Source: Litoreibacter albidus (GTDB lineage Bacteria > Pseudomonadota > Alphaproteobacteria > Rhodobacterales > Rhodobacteraceae). Taken from it: a DNA stretch of 64,000 nt. The translations under genes were made by a program, and so were the position numbers. The notes below the pieces were generated by a model. It made no database searches. It was given only the letters and a program-made list of their open reading frames with translations, and was not told the DNA's origin. This document shows positions 18,843 to 27,728 of this stretch, in pieces. The DNA is taken from NCBI RefSeq assembly GCF_900107015.1, contig NZ_FNOI01000004.1:124001-188000 (forward strand), in the 5' to 3' direction. Numbering within the stretch: the first letter of the stretch is position 1; the number at the start of each line of letters is the position of its first letter.

Positions 18843-19924
18843 TTACCCTAGAAAAACGCCCGCAACCGTCCAAGCTGTGGACAGCAATCACCCCCGTTCT
18901 GGCGGTTATCGCCACGATGATCGCGGGCGGACTTATGTTTGCGCTGCTCGGAAAAGACCCGTTCATCGCCATTCGCACAATTTTCTGGGACCCGCTGTTC
19001 AACGAGCAATTCGCGGCATTCTCGCGACCGCAACTTTTGGTCAAAGCCGCACCGCTGATCCTTATCGCGACCGGTTTGGCCATGGGGTTTCGTGCTGGCG
19101 TCTGGAACATTGGGGCCGAGGGGCAATACATCATGGGCGCCATTTCTGGCGCGGCTGTGGGCTTGGCCTTCCACCCGACGGAAAGCGTTTTCATCTTTCC
19201 ATTGATGGTCGCCGCTGGCGCATTGGGCGGCTTCCTTTGGGCGATGATCCCCGGCATCCTTAAGGTGAGGTTTCACACCAACGAAATTCTGGTTTCCCTG
19301 CTGCTGGTCTATGTGGCGGAGTTCATTCTGGCCTCGATGGCCTTGGGCGCGTTGCGCAATCCAGAGGGCAATGGCTTCCCGGGGTCACGCAATTTTAAGG
19401 AGTACCCTTCCGCCTTCAACGCGGAGCTATTGCCGAACACTGGCCTTCACTGGGGCGTTGTCGCGGCTATCGTCGCCGTAATTTTCGCATATATCTTGTT
19501 CTCGAAACACATGATGGGCTTTCACATCCGCCTCGCGGGGCAAGCCCCCAAAGCCGCGCGCTTCGGCGGGGTGGAGCCTGCACGGTTGATCTTGTTCTGC
19601 CTTGGCACATCCGGCGCACTTGCTGGCCTTGCGGGGCTGTTCGAGGTCTCCGGTCCGGCAGGTCAAATCAGCATCGACTTCAACGTGGGTTACGGCTTCA
19701 CCGCGATCATCGTGGCCTTCCTAGGCCGCCTGAACCCGATTGGCATATTGCTGGCCGGTTTGCTGATGGCGCTGACCTATATCGGCGGCGAGTTGGCAAG
19801 CTTCATGCTGGGGGTGCCGTCTGCGGCCATTCAGGCGTTCCAAGGGATGCTGCTGTTCTTCTTGTTGGCGGTCGATGTGCTGACCAACTACCGCATTCGA
19901 TTTGGCAAAAGGGAGGTTGTGTAA
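18839..19924 (+). CDS. ABC importer permease 1, purine/nucleoside type
   Basis: A 361-residue inner-membrane permease with about 8-9 hydrophobic segments. GLAMGFRAGVWNIGAEGQYIMGA near residue 80 is the signature of BPD_transp_2 permeases (NupP/YufP type), and FHTNEILVSLLLVY near 145 is the second conserved stretch. It overlaps the ATPase by 4 bases and is followed without a gap by the second permease, so the two probably form a heterodimer. Confidence 0.93.
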   Translation: MITLEKRPQPSKLWTAITPVLAVIATMIAGGLMFALLGKDPFIAIRTIFWDPLFNEQFAAFSRPQLLVKAAPLILIATGLAMGFRAGVWNIGAEGQYIMGAISGAAVGLAFHPTESVFIFPLMVAAGALGGFLWAMIPGILKVRFHTNEILVSLLLVYVAEFILASMALGALRNPEGNGFPGSRNFKEYPSAFNAELLPNTGLHWGVVAAIVAVIFAYILFSKHMMGFHIRLAGQAPKAARFGGVEPARLILFCLGTSGALAGLAGLFEVSGPAGQISIDFNVGYGFTAIIVAFLGRLNPIGILLAGLLMALTYIGGELASFMLGVPSAAIQAFQGMLLFFLLAVDVLTNYRIRFGKREVV

Positions 19925-20869
19925 ATGGACCTTTCAGCAATCTCCCCCACCCTGTTGGTCGCGTCCCTTATGGTCGCCGCAACGCCGATCTTGCTGGCCG
20001 CACTTGGCGAGTTGATCGTTGAGAAGTCCGGCGTTCTCAACCTCGGGGTTGAGGGCATGATGATCACCGGTGCCATTTGCGGTTTTGCAATTGCTGTGGA
20101 AAGCGGCTCCCCCGTGTTGGGCTTTGCCGCAGCCGCAGTGGGCGGCGCGGTGCTTTCCCTCATATTCGGGCTACTCACGCAGATCCTGTTGTCCAATCAG
20201 GTGGCCACCGGCCTCGCGCTGACGCTGTTCGGTTTGGGGCTGTCGTCGATGTTGGGGCAAGGCTATGTCGGGCTGCGCCCGCCAAGCGTTGAGAAACTTA
20301 ACTTCGGCCCCTTGGGCGACATTCCTTTCATCGGCCCTGTGCTCTTCAATCACGACTGGATGGTCTATGTGACCTTGCTCTTATGCGTGGGTTCTTGGGT
20401 GGTACTTAAGTTTACCCGCGTCGGGCTAATCCTGCGCGCGGTGGGTGAAAATCACGATGCTGCCCACGCGCTTGGCTATAAGGTAGTCAAAGTCCGATTG
20501 CTGGCGATCATGTTCGGCGGGGCCTGTGCGGGGCTTGGCGGAGCGTATCTTAGCCTGATCCGCGTGCCGCAATGGACCGAAGGCATGACCGCCGGTGCAG
20601 GCTGGATCGCGCTGGCGATCGTGGTGTTTGCCTCGTGGCGCCCCTTGCGTGTTCTGCTGGGTGCCTATCTTTTTGGCGGCGTGACCGTTTTACAGTTGAA
20701 TTTGCAAGCCGCAGGCTTGGCAATACCTGTGGAATACTTGTCCATGTCTCCGTATCTGATAACCATCGCCGTGCTGGTCATTATGTCTGCCCCGCGCAAG
20801 GGTGGAAAAAGCCGCGCTTCACTTGCCGCGCCTGCCTGTCTGGGCCGCGCATTCCACGCCTCCAACTGA
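19925..20869 (+). CDS. ABC importer permease 2, purine/nucleoside type
   Basis: A 314-residue inner-membrane permease, the partner of the preceding one. KSGVLNLGVEGMMITGA near residue 36 is the equivalent of the permease 1 signature, and RAVGENHDAAHALGYKV near 173 is the cytosolic coupling region. The C-terminus APACLGRAFH is typical of the YufQ/NupQ branch. It starts on the base after the permease 1 stop. The BMP substrate-binding gene follows after 37 bases. Confidence 0.93.
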   Translation: MDLSAISPTLLVASLMVAATPILLAALGELIVEKSGVLNLGVEGMMITGAICGFAIAVESGSPVLGFAAAAVGGAVLSLIFGLLTQILLSNQVATGLALTLFGLGLSSMLGQGYVGLRPPSVEKLNFGPLGDIPFIGPVLFNHDWMVYVTLLLCVGSWVVLKFTRVGLILRAVGENHDAAHALGYKVVKVRLLAIMFGGACAGLGGAYLSLIRVPQWTEGMTAGAGWIALAIVVFASWRPLRVLLGAYLFGGVTVLQLNLQAAGLAIPVEYLSMSPYLITIAVLVIMSAPRKGGKSRASLAAPACLGRAFHASN

Positions 20870-20906
20870 GGCCAACATAAGTTCTAAACCTGGGGAGAAA
20901 CCACAC

Positions 20907-21980
20907 ATGAAACGCAGAACCATCCTTGCAGGGGCCGTAGCCGCCCTTGCCATGACCAGCGGCGCATTTGCCGAAGACAAAACCAAAGTAGGCTTCGTCT
21001 ACATCGGGCCAGTCGGCGACGGCGGCTGGACATACGAGCACGACCAAGGCCGTTTGGCTGTTGAAAAAGAGTTCGGCGACAAGGTCGAAACCATCTACCA
21101 AGAGAACGTGCCTGAAAGTGCCGACGCAGAGCGCGTTATCACGCAAATGGCCTTGTCCGGCGCGGACCTGATCTTCACGACGTCTTTCGGCTACATGGAC
21201 CCGACGCTGGCCGTTGCGGCCAAGTTCCCGAACGTGAAGTTCGAGCACGCCACCGGCTTCAAACGCGCTGACAACGTGTCGACATACTCCGCACGCTTCT
21301 ATGAGGGCCGTGCAGTGCAAGGTCACATCGCGGGCAAGATGACCAAGACCAACAAGGTCGGCTACATCGGGTCCTTCCCGATCCCTGAGGTTATCCGCGG
21401 CATCAACTCGGCCTACATCCACGCCAAGAAGGCAAACCCAGACGTGGAGTTCAGCGTAGTTTGGGCCTACACATGGTTTGATCCAGCAAAAGAAGCCGAC
21501 GCGGCGACCGCGCTGATTGAGCAAGGCGCGGACGTAATCTTGCAGCACACCGACTCCACCGCACCGCAGGCAGCGGCTCAAAAGGCTGGTAACGTGATCA
21601 CCTTTGGCCAAGCATCCGACATGTCGGAATATGCGCCAATGCCACGCGTTTCCTCGATCATCGACAATTGGGGCCCCTACTACATCGCCCGCACCAAGGC
21701 CGTTATGGATGGCACTTGGGAAAGCACCGACACTTGGGACGGCATCGCGCCGGGCATGGTTGGCATCGGTGAAATCTCCGACGCGGTTCCAGCGGACGTG
21801 AAGGCTGAAGCCTTGGCGCTGAAAGACAGCATCGCAGACGGCTCCTACATGCCGTTCACCGGCCCCTTGAAAAAGCAGGACGGCTCCGACTGGCTGGCTG
21901 ACGGCGAAACAGCTGATGACGGCACTTTGGCTGGCATGAACTTCTACGTTGAAGGCATCAAAGGTGACATCCCGAACTAA
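20907..21980 (+). CDS. BMP-family substrate-binding lipoprotein-like protein of the purine importer
   Basis: A 357-residue periplasmic binding protein. Residues 1-22 form a signal peptide (KRRTILAGAVAALAM...AFA) without a lipobox cysteine. The mature part starts KTKVGFVYIGPVGDGGWTYEHDQGR, the BMP/PnrA signature, and contains ITTSFGYMDP-like and DVILQHTDSTAPQ segments. BMP proteins bind nucleosides or purine bases. Together with the ATPase, both permeases and XdhABC it forms an uptake-and-oxidation unit. GGGGAGA lies 8 bases upstream of this ATG, favouring it over an upstream in-frame ATG at 20802. Confidence 0.93.
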   Translation: MKRRTILAGAVAALAMTSGAFAEDKTKVGFVYIGPVGDGGWTYEHDQGRLAVEKEFGDKVETIYQENVPESADAERVITQMALSGADLIFTTSFGYMDPTLAVAAKFPNVKFEHATGFKRADNVSTYSARFYEGRAVQGHIAGKMTKTNKVGYIGSFPIPEVIRGINSAYIHAKKANPDVEFSVVWAYTWFDPAKEADAATALIEQGADVILQHTDSTAPQAAAQKAGNVITFGQASDMSEYAPMPRVSSIIDNWGPYYIARTKAVMDGTWESTDTWDGIAPGMVGIGEISDAVPADVKAEALALKDSIADGSYMPFTGPLKKQDGSDWLADGETADDGTLAGMNFYVEGIKGDIPN

Positions 21981-22002
21981 GGGGCGCCATCAAATGACGA
22001 CG

Positions 22003-22033
22003 AAGGCCCGCGCATCATCGCGGGCCTTTTTTG
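22003..22033 (+). terminator. Intrinsic terminator of the purine operon
   Basis: A perfect 10-bp stem (AAGGCCCGCG with CGCGGGCCTT), a 6-base loop and a run of T follow the BMP gene by about 20 bases. Confidence 0.88.
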
Positions 22034-22050
22034 TGCTTACCGCATGCGGC

Positions 22051-22326
22051 CTAAAGCGTCGGAAACAGGTACAGCCCAAGCAGCAACAAGCCAAACAGGG
22101 TTAACGACAGGTTAAATCCGCGCCGCCACGCAGGCGCGTCAGCCAGCCCAAGATACCGCGATAAAATTAGACGCGACTTCAATAGGGCCAGCACGAGCAC
22201 GACAATACCTGTGATCCGCGTGTCAGCCCCGCCACCCACCAACGTAGAGGCTGCAGCGGTCAGTCCGCTGAACACAAGTAGCGCAAGCCAAGCGCGGGTG
22301 AGAGCGTCCATTTTCAACATGCTCAT
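22051..22326 (-). CDS. norF: NorF-like / cytochrome oxidase subunit IV-like membrane protein
   Basis: A 91-residue protein with three hydrophobic helices (WLALLVFSGLTAAAS, ITGIVVLVLALLKSRLILS, LSLTLFGLLLLGLYLFP), the size and layout of NorF and of CyoD/COX4-like small subunits. The ATG overlaps the stop of the upstream norE-like gene (ATGA), indicating coupling. NorEF assist nitric oxide reductase in denitrifiers, but no norCBQD is in the window. Assignment to NorF rather than another subunit IV-like protein rests mainly on the NorE-like partner. Confidence 0.7.
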   Translation of the reverse strand: MSMLKMDALTRAWLALLVFSGLTAAASTLVGGGADTRITGIVVLVLALLKSRLILSRYLGLADAPAWRRGFNLSLTLFGLLLLGLYLFPTL

Positions 22327-22880
22327 GCTAGTAAGTAAATTACGGGAAACAGCAGAACCCAGACTAGATCGACCATGTGCCAGAAGGCGGCCCCCATCTC
22401 GACGTCCTCCGGCGTGTCCCGCCAAGCCACCAGCAACAGCACCAAAACACCCGCCACAACATGCGCCGCGTGAAACCCGGTTAACAGAAAGTACAACATG
22501 AAGAACGGGTGGGTGTCGTAGCTGATCCCCTGCGCGGCCTTATCGGCAAACTCGGCGGACTTGATGGCAATAAAGACCGCGCCCAACGCCGCCGCTACAA
22601 CGAGCGCCAACCGCGCCGCAGTGCGCCTAGCGTTCAGACGGAGATGCAGCCCCTTCGCGGCCAAGTATCCGCTTGTGATCAAAATCACCGTGTTCACCGC
22701 CGCGCTCGTGCGATCCAAATGCGATTGCGCCTCGGCGAAGCCGATTGGATCACTGATGCGCAGCGACAAAAACACGACAAGCCCCGCGCCAAAAATCAGC
22801 AGTTCGCTGATGATCAGAACCCACATCATCAAATCGCCCGGAAGCTCCTCTAGCAGGCTAGGTGGTGCGTGGTCAGTCAT
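22323..22880 (-). CDS. norE: NorE-like / cytochrome oxidase subunit III family protein
   Basis: A 185-residue membrane protein with five helices. LPGDLMMWVLIISELLIFGAGLV near residue 11 and HPFFMLYFLLTGFHAAHVVAGVL near 120 carry the glutamate and histidines of the COX3 family; the length matches NorE rather than a full oxidase subunit III (about 260). The frame is open much further upstream, but that part is antisense to the aldo/keto reductase; the MTDHAPP start fits the family. It is the first gene of a two-gene unit with the norF-like gene. Confidence 0.8.
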   Translation of the reverse strand: MTDHAPPSLLEELPGDLMMWVLIISELLIFGAGLVVFLSLRISDPIGFAEAQSHLDRTSAAVNTVILITSGYLAAKGLHLRLNARRTAARLALVVAAALGAVFIAIKSAEFADKAAQGISYDTHPFFMLYFLLTGFHAAHVVAGVLVLLLVAWRDTPEDVEMGAAFWHMVDLVWVLLFPVIYLLA

Positions 22881-22960
22881 CTCTTGTCCTTTTAAACCGC
22901 CCGCCAAAAGCGCTGCGATGTCTTTGGCCCTGACTATGGCAGCTTCGCACTGGCGGAGGG

Positions 22961-22974
22961 TTGTTCTAGGACAA
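22961..22974. promoter_or_regulatory. Candidate Fnr/Dnr/NnrR-type operator
   Basis: TTGTTCTAGGACAA has the TTG-N8-CAA layout of Crp/Fnr-superfamily sites. It lies 81 bases upstream of the norE-like start, a sensible distance for activation of norEF. The inner bases are not those of an ideal Fnr (TTGAT-N4-ATCAA) or NnrR site, so this is tentative. Confidence 0.3.
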
Positions 22975-23027
22975 TGACGCGCGGAATGATCTTTATTGCC
23001 GGCATGATCTCTGCCAGTCTCATGGGC

Positions 23028-23963
23028 ATGACACATTTGATCACGGCCAACGGGGCCCCCGCATCCAAGCTTTGCTTCGGCACCATGCAGTTCGGTGGCA
23101 AGGCTGATATCGTCGCCAGCCAGTCCATGTATGAGGATTGCCGAACCGCAGGCATCAACTTCTTCGACACGGCCTACGTTTACACCGGCGGTCAGTCGGA
23201 AACGATGCTTGGTCGCTTTGTACAGTCCGAGCGCGACGACGTCATCGTCGCCACCAAGGCCGCATACGACAAGCCCGCGACCAAATCCAACGTGCTGCAA
23301 TCCTTCGAGGAAAGCCGCGAGCGGATGAAGATCGACACGGTTGATCTGATGTATCTGCACAGGTTTGACCCGGACACTCCTCTGTCTGAAAGCCTCGAAG
23401 CGCTGGCGGAGCTGCGCGAAGACGGGTTGATCCGGTATATCGGCATTTCCAACTTCGCCGCATGGCAAGTGATGAAAGCGGCGCAAGCGGCACGAGGTTT
23501 GGGCGCGACGATTGATGTGCTGCAACCGATGTACAACCTCGTAAAGCGGCAGGCAGAGGTGGAGATCCTTCCCGCCTGTGCAGACCAAGGTATCGCGGTT
23601 GTGCCGTATTCACCATTGGGCGGCGGGTTGTTGACTGGCAAATATGCCCGCGAGGACGCCAGCGGTCGCTTGGCCGAAGATGCGCGCTACAACGCGCGGT
23701 ACGATGTTGCGTGGATGCATGAAGCCGCCGCCGCCCTGCCAGCAATCGCGGCGCAAAACGGGACCGACGCCGCCACATTGGCGGTGGCTTGGGTCGCCAA
23801 AAATCCGCACATCGCTGCCCCGATCATCTCCGCACGCTCCAGCGAACAGTTGGCCCCTTCATTAGCCGCCTTGGACTTCGAAATGGGTGACGCTTTGTAT
23901 GACCAACTGACCGCGTTAAGCCAAGCCCCGTCCCCCGCCACAGACCGCCTCGAAGAGGTATGA
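23028..23963 (+). CDS. Aldo/keto reductase
   Basis: A 311-residue NADPH-dependent TIM-barrel oxidoreductase. FFDTAYVYTGGQSETMLG carries the catalytic Asp and Tyr, VIVATKAAY the Lys and LMYLHRFDP the His of the Asp-Tyr-Lys-His tetrad; IGISNFAAWQVMKA and the C-terminal PIISARSSEQL (coenzyme loop) follow. The substrate cannot be predicted. The frame is open from 22974, but the family begins at THLITANGAPASKL, so I chose the ATG at 23028; its ribosome site is poor. It overlaps the next gene by 4 bases. Confidence 0.88.
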   Translation: MTHLITANGAPASKLCFGTMQFGGKADIVASQSMYEDCRTAGINFFDTAYVYTGGQSETMLGRFVQSERDDVIVATKAAYDKPATKSNVLQSFEESRERMKIDTVDLMYLHRFDPDTPLSESLEALAELREDGLIRYIGISNFAAWQVMKAAQAARGLGATIDVLQPMYNLVKRQAEVEILPACADQGIAVVPYSPLGGGLLTGKYAREDASGRLAEDARYNARYDVAWMHEAAAALPAIAAQNGTDAATLAVAWVAKNPHIAAPIISARSSEQLAPSLAALDFEMGDALYDQLTALSQAPSPATDRLEEV

Positions 23964-25033
23964 GCGATTTTCTTGTGATCGGCGGCGGCATCGCTGGCGC
24001 ATCCGCTGCGGCGCGGCTGTCAGAGCTGGGTAGCGTCACTTTGCTGGAGCGCGAAGACGCCCTTGCCTACCACGCCTCCGGCAGGTCCGCCGCCATGTTC
24101 GAGGAAACTTATGGAAGTCCCTCCACCGTCGCGCTGAACCGTGCGAGTAAGGATTGGCACCTGAACGTGAACGGCTCGCGGGACATGCCGCGCGGTATGA
24201 TGTTGTTGGGGCGCGCTGGAAATGAACAAGCTTTCACCGACGACATGAAGTCTATGCATCTGCGTCGTCTCACGCTCGAAGAAGCCCAAGACTTGTTCCC
24301 CGTGTTGGACCCAGAAACCGTTCTTCAAGTCGCATACCACGAAGCCGCGTGGGACATCGACACCGACGCGGCAATCCAACGCTTCATCCGCCAGCTTCGC
24401 GGCAATGGTGGCACAGTGGTAACGCGGGCCGACGTCACAAAAATCACGAAAACAAGTGATGGCTGGCAGGTGACTGCGGACGAGACATATACGGCGCGCC
24501 AGATCATAAATGCGGCGGGGGCTTGGGCGGAGCAGATTGCGACGCTCGCGGGCGTCGCGCCGTTGGGGCTGCACCCCCTGCGCCGATCCATGGCGCGTGT
24601 CTCCGCACCGGACGGCTATAACGTTGCGCGGTGGCCGATGTTGTTCGGCCCCGGGGAGGAATGGTACGCCAAACCCGACGCGGGGGCGTTGCTGATCTCC
24701 CCCGCGGACGAAACGCCTGTTGCCCCAATGGATGCGTGGGCCGAGGACATGACATTGGCGGAAGGCATTGCCCGCTATGACGCCCATGTGACGCAGCCGG
24801 TTCAGCGCATGATTGCGAACTGGGCGGGGTTGCGCACCTTCACCCCAGACCGGTGCCTGGCCATTGGCGCGTCAGACACGGCAGGGTTCTGGTGGTGTGC
24901 GGGGCAAGGTGGCTACGGGTTTCAAACCGCGCCTGCCGCCAGCCAGCTATTGGTCGACCTGATAAGCGGCGACCAGTCCGAACTGGACGCCGAAACAGTT
25001 GCAGCCCTATCGCCCACGCGGTTTCAAAGCTAG
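23960..25033 (+). CDS. FAD-dependent oxidoreductase, DAO family
   Basis: A 357-residue flavoprotein of the glycine/D-amino-acid oxidase group. The N-terminal dinucleotide fold FLVIGGGIAGASAAARLSELG occupies residues 4-24; HASGRSAAMFEETYG near 35-50 and the C-terminal FWWCAGQGGYGFQTAPAAS near 310 are the conserved FAD contacts. It probably oxidises an amino acid or related amine. It is translationally coupled to the aldo/keto reductase (4-base overlap) and converges on a second flavin amine oxidase, which suggests local amine or amino-acid catabolism. The substrate is not predictable. Confidence 0.87.
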   Translation: MSDFLVIGGGIAGASAAARLSELGSVTLLEREDALAYHASGRSAAMFEETYGSPSTVALNRASKDWHLNVNGSRDMPRGMMLLGRAGNEQAFTDDMKSMHLRRLTLEEAQDLFPVLDPETVLQVAYHEAAWDIDTDAAIQRFIRQLRGNGGTVVTRADVTKITKTSDGWQVTADETYTARQIINAAGAWAEQIATLAGVAPLGLHPLRRSMARVSAPDGYNVARWPMLFGPGEEWYAKPDAGALLISPADETPVAPMDAWAEDMTLAEGIARYDAHVTQPVQRMIANWAGLRTFTPDRCLAIGASDTAGFWWCAGQGGYGFQTAPAASQLLVDLISGDQSELDAETVAALSPTRFQS

Positions 25034-25064
25034 CAGGGAGGGGCGTCGCCGCCCCCAACCCGAC

Positions 25065-27551
25065 TTAACCATCGACAAGGATGGTCGCGTTCTTGGGGTC
25101 ATACGGGCTGTCTTCAACGACCGTTGCGTCCCACAGCTTGCGTTGCATGCGGACCTGCACCTTGGTGCCCACCGCCGCCAAATCCGGCGTAACATACCCT
25201 ATGCCGATGCTTTTCCCAAACGCGACGGAGTAGCCGCCCGACGTCAAACGCCCCACTTTGGTATCACCGGAATACAACGCCTCGCGCCCCCACGGATCCG
25301 CGTCGTCGGGCCCGTCGATCATCAGCGTTACACATTTGGACCGGATGCCCTTGGCCTCCATGGCCGCCTTACCGTGGAAGTCTTTTGACAAGTCCACGAA
25401 GCGCGGCAGGTCGGCCTCTAACGGGGTCGCGTCGCGGCCCAATTCCGTGCCGAAGGCACGGTAGGACTTCTCCATTCTGAGCCAGTTTTGCGCCCGTGCG
25501 CCCACCAGTTTCATGCCATGCGGCTCACCTGCTTTTTCCAGAAGGTCGAAGAGGTAATTCTGCATCTCAATTGGGTGGTGTAACTCCCACCCCAGCTCCC
25601 CCGTGTAGGCGACGCGGATAGCATTGACGGGACACATGCCTAACTCGATCTGCTTTGCACTCAGCCACGGGAAACGCTTGTTGCTAAGCGCAGTTTCAGG
25701 GTCGCGGTCCTTGATCACCGCATTCAGCACATCGCGTGATTTTGGACCGGCAATCGCGAACACGCCCCATTGCGTCGTGACATCCTGACATTCGATCCGC
25801 CCGAACTGAGCTTCCTTGTCCTCAATGGCCTTGCGCAGGTAATCCGCGTCATAGGCCGTCCACGCACCAGCGGATACGAGGTAGAATTCGTCATCTGACA
25901 GCCGCACGATGGTGTATTCCGTGCGCGTGGTGCCTGCGTCAGTGAGGGCGTAGGTCAGGTTGATGCGCCCCACTTTTGGCAGCTTGTTCGTGGTGAACCA
26001 ATCCAAGAATGCCTCTGCGCCCGGCCCTTTGACCACGTGCTTGGTGAAGGCCGTGGCGTCCACAAGGCCCACGCCCTCTCGGATGGCTTTGGCTTCCTCG
26101 ACGGCATATTGCCACCAGCCGCCACGGCGGAAAGAGCGGCTGTCATGGTCGTTGAATCCCGTCGGCGCATAATAGTTCGGGCGCTCCCAGCCATTGACCC
26201 AACCAAACTGGGCACCGCGCGCAGCTTGGCGATCGTAGGCGGGGGATGTTCGCAGCGGCCGCGCGGCGGGGCGTTCCTCGTCGGGGTGGTGAAGGATGTA
26301 GACGTGTTCGTAGCACTCTTCGTTCTTGCGCGCGGCGAACTCTGTGGTCATCCACGAGCCGTAGCGTTTGGGGTCAAGCGACGCCATATCGATCTCTGCT
26401 TCGCCCTCGACCATCATCTGGGCAAGGTAGTAGCCGGTGCCACCCGCTGCCGTGATCCCGAAGGAGAACCCCTCCGCCAGCCACATATTGCGCAGCCCGG
26501 GCGCGGGGCCGACAAGTGGGTTCCCGTCGGGGGTGTAACAGATGGGGCCGTTGAAATCATCCTTGAGGCCGCATTCCTCACACGACGGAATGCGGTGGAT
26601 CATCTCCATATATTGCTGCTCTATCCGCTCCAGATCCAGCTGGAACAGATCGGCGCGGAAGCTGTCAGGCACGCCATACTCGAACCGCGTGGGTGCGTTC
26701 TTCTCGTAGACGCCCAATATCCAACCGCCGCGCTCCTCACGTACGTAGCTCTGCGCATCCGCATCCCGAATAACGGGATGCTCGGGGTTGGTTTTGCGCC
26801 AGTCTACCAGCGCAGGGTCCTGCTCCATCACGATGAACTGATGCTCTACAGGGATCGCTGGGATCTTGATCTTCAAAAGCTCCGCCGTGCGTTGCGCGTG
26901 GTTGCCGGTTGCGGTGACAACATGTTCCGCCGTGATCACGGCCTGCTCCTCGGAGGCCACGAGGTTGCCGCCCTTTTCCACCATTTTGGTGACGGTCACG
27001 CGCCATTCCGACCCTGTCCATTCGTAGCCGTCAACTTGCCACTTCCGTTCCACCGTCACACCATGTTGGCGCGCTCCCTTCGCCATCGCCATGGTGACGT
27101 CGGCGGGGTTAATGTAGCCGTCGGTGTTGTGGTAAATGGCGCCCTTCAAGTCATCCGTGCGGATCAGGGGCCAGCGGTCTTTTATTTGGGCGGGTGTCAT
27201 CCATTCATGCGGTACGCCGACCGTTTCAGCAGTCGACGAATAGAGCGCATATTCGTCCATTCTTTCTTGGGTACGGGCCATGCGCAGATTACCGCAAACT
27301 GAAAATCCGGCGTTTAGGCCGGTTTCCGCCTCTAGCTGCTTGTAGAACTTGATGGAGTAGTCGTGGATGTGGGTCGTCGCGAAGGACATGTTGAAATAGG
27401 GCAGCAAGCCCGCCGCATGCCAAGTGGAGCCAGACGTCAGCTCGTCGCGTTCCAGCAGCATTGTATCCCAGCCCGCCTTGCCCAAATGGTAGGCGATGGA
27501 GGTCCCAACGGCACCGCCGCCGACGACCAATGCTTTGACATGCGTTTTCAT
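25065..27551 (-). CDS. Dimethylglycine/sarcosine dehydrogenase-like protein (DAO + GcvT)
   Basis: An 828-residue two-part enzyme. Residues 1-400 form a DAO flavin domain (ALVVGGGAVGTSIAYHLGKAGW). The histidine of SGSTWHAAGLL (residue 45) is the residue that binds FAD covalently in dimethylglycine and sarcosine dehydrogenases. Residues 430-820 are GcvT-type aminomethyltransferase domains (LVDATAFTKHVVKGPGAEAFLDW, YTGELGWELHHP), which hand the released one-carbon unit to tetrahydrofolate. It likely demethylates an N-methylated glycine derived from choline or betaine. Exact substrate is open, since family members differ. Confidence 0.9.
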   Translation of the reverse strand: MKTHVKALVVGGGAVGTSIAYHLGKAGWDTMLLERDELTSGSTWHAAGLLPYFNMSFATTHIHDYSIKFYKQLEAETGLNAGFSVCGNLRMARTQERMDEYALYSSTAETVGVPHEWMTPAQIKDRWPLIRTDDLKGAIYHNTDGYINPADVTMAMAKGARQHGVTVERKWQVDGYEWTGSEWRVTVTKMVEKGGNLVASEEQAVITAEHVVTATGNHAQRTAELLKIKIPAIPVEHQFIVMEQDPALVDWRKTNPEHPVIRDADAQSYVREERGGWILGVYEKNAPTRFEYGVPDSFRADLFQLDLERIEQQYMEMIHRIPSCEECGLKDDFNGPICYTPDGNPLVGPAPGLRNMWLAEGFSFGITAAGGTGYYLAQMMVEGEAEIDMASLDPKRYGSWMTTEFAARKNEECYEHVYILHHPDEERPAARPLRTSPAYDRQAARGAQFGWVNGWERPNYYAPTGFNDHDSRSFRRGGWWQYAVEEAKAIREGVGLVDATAFTKHVVKGPGAEAFLDWFTTNKLPKVGRINLTYALTDAGTTRTEYTIVRLSDDEFYLVSAGAWTAYDADYLRKAIEDKEAQFGRIECQDVTTQWGVFAIAGPKSRDVLNAVIKDRDPETALSNKRFPWLSAKQIELGMCPVNAIRVAYTGELGWELHHPIEMQNYLFDLLEKAGEPHGMKLVGARAQNWLRMEKSYRAFGTELGRDATPLEADLPRFVDLSKDFHGKAAMEAKGIRSKCVTLMIDGPDDADPWGREALYSGDTKVGRLTSGGYSVAFGKSIGIGYVTPDLAAVGTKVQVRMQRKLWDATVVEDSPYDPKNATILVDG

Positions 27552-27728
27552 TTTAACCGACTCCCATTGGGCTTACTTAGCTTCTGTCTAGCAAGGCATT
27601 CGCCAATTCCAGATCACCATTCGACCCAAAATCCACCATTTCCGACAACACAAGCACAGCCAGTTGCGCCAAGATTGCCGCGCGGATATTCTGCTCGGAA
27701 TTGTTCTCCCTCAATTGGATTAGATCCC

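Noticed and set aside
22101-22115. Second TTAA-N7-TTAA (CtrA-like) site
   Set aside because: It lies inside the norF-like coding sequence away from any start; taken as chance.
22881-23588. N-terminal extension of the norE-like frame
   Set aside because: It runs antisense through the aldo/keto reductase and lacks the COX3 pattern; the ATG at 22880 fits the family.
26037-27302. 421-codon open frame on the plus strand
   Set aside because: It is antisense to the well-supported DAO-GcvT gene; long antisense frames are expected in GC-rich coding DNA, and the translation has no family pattern.
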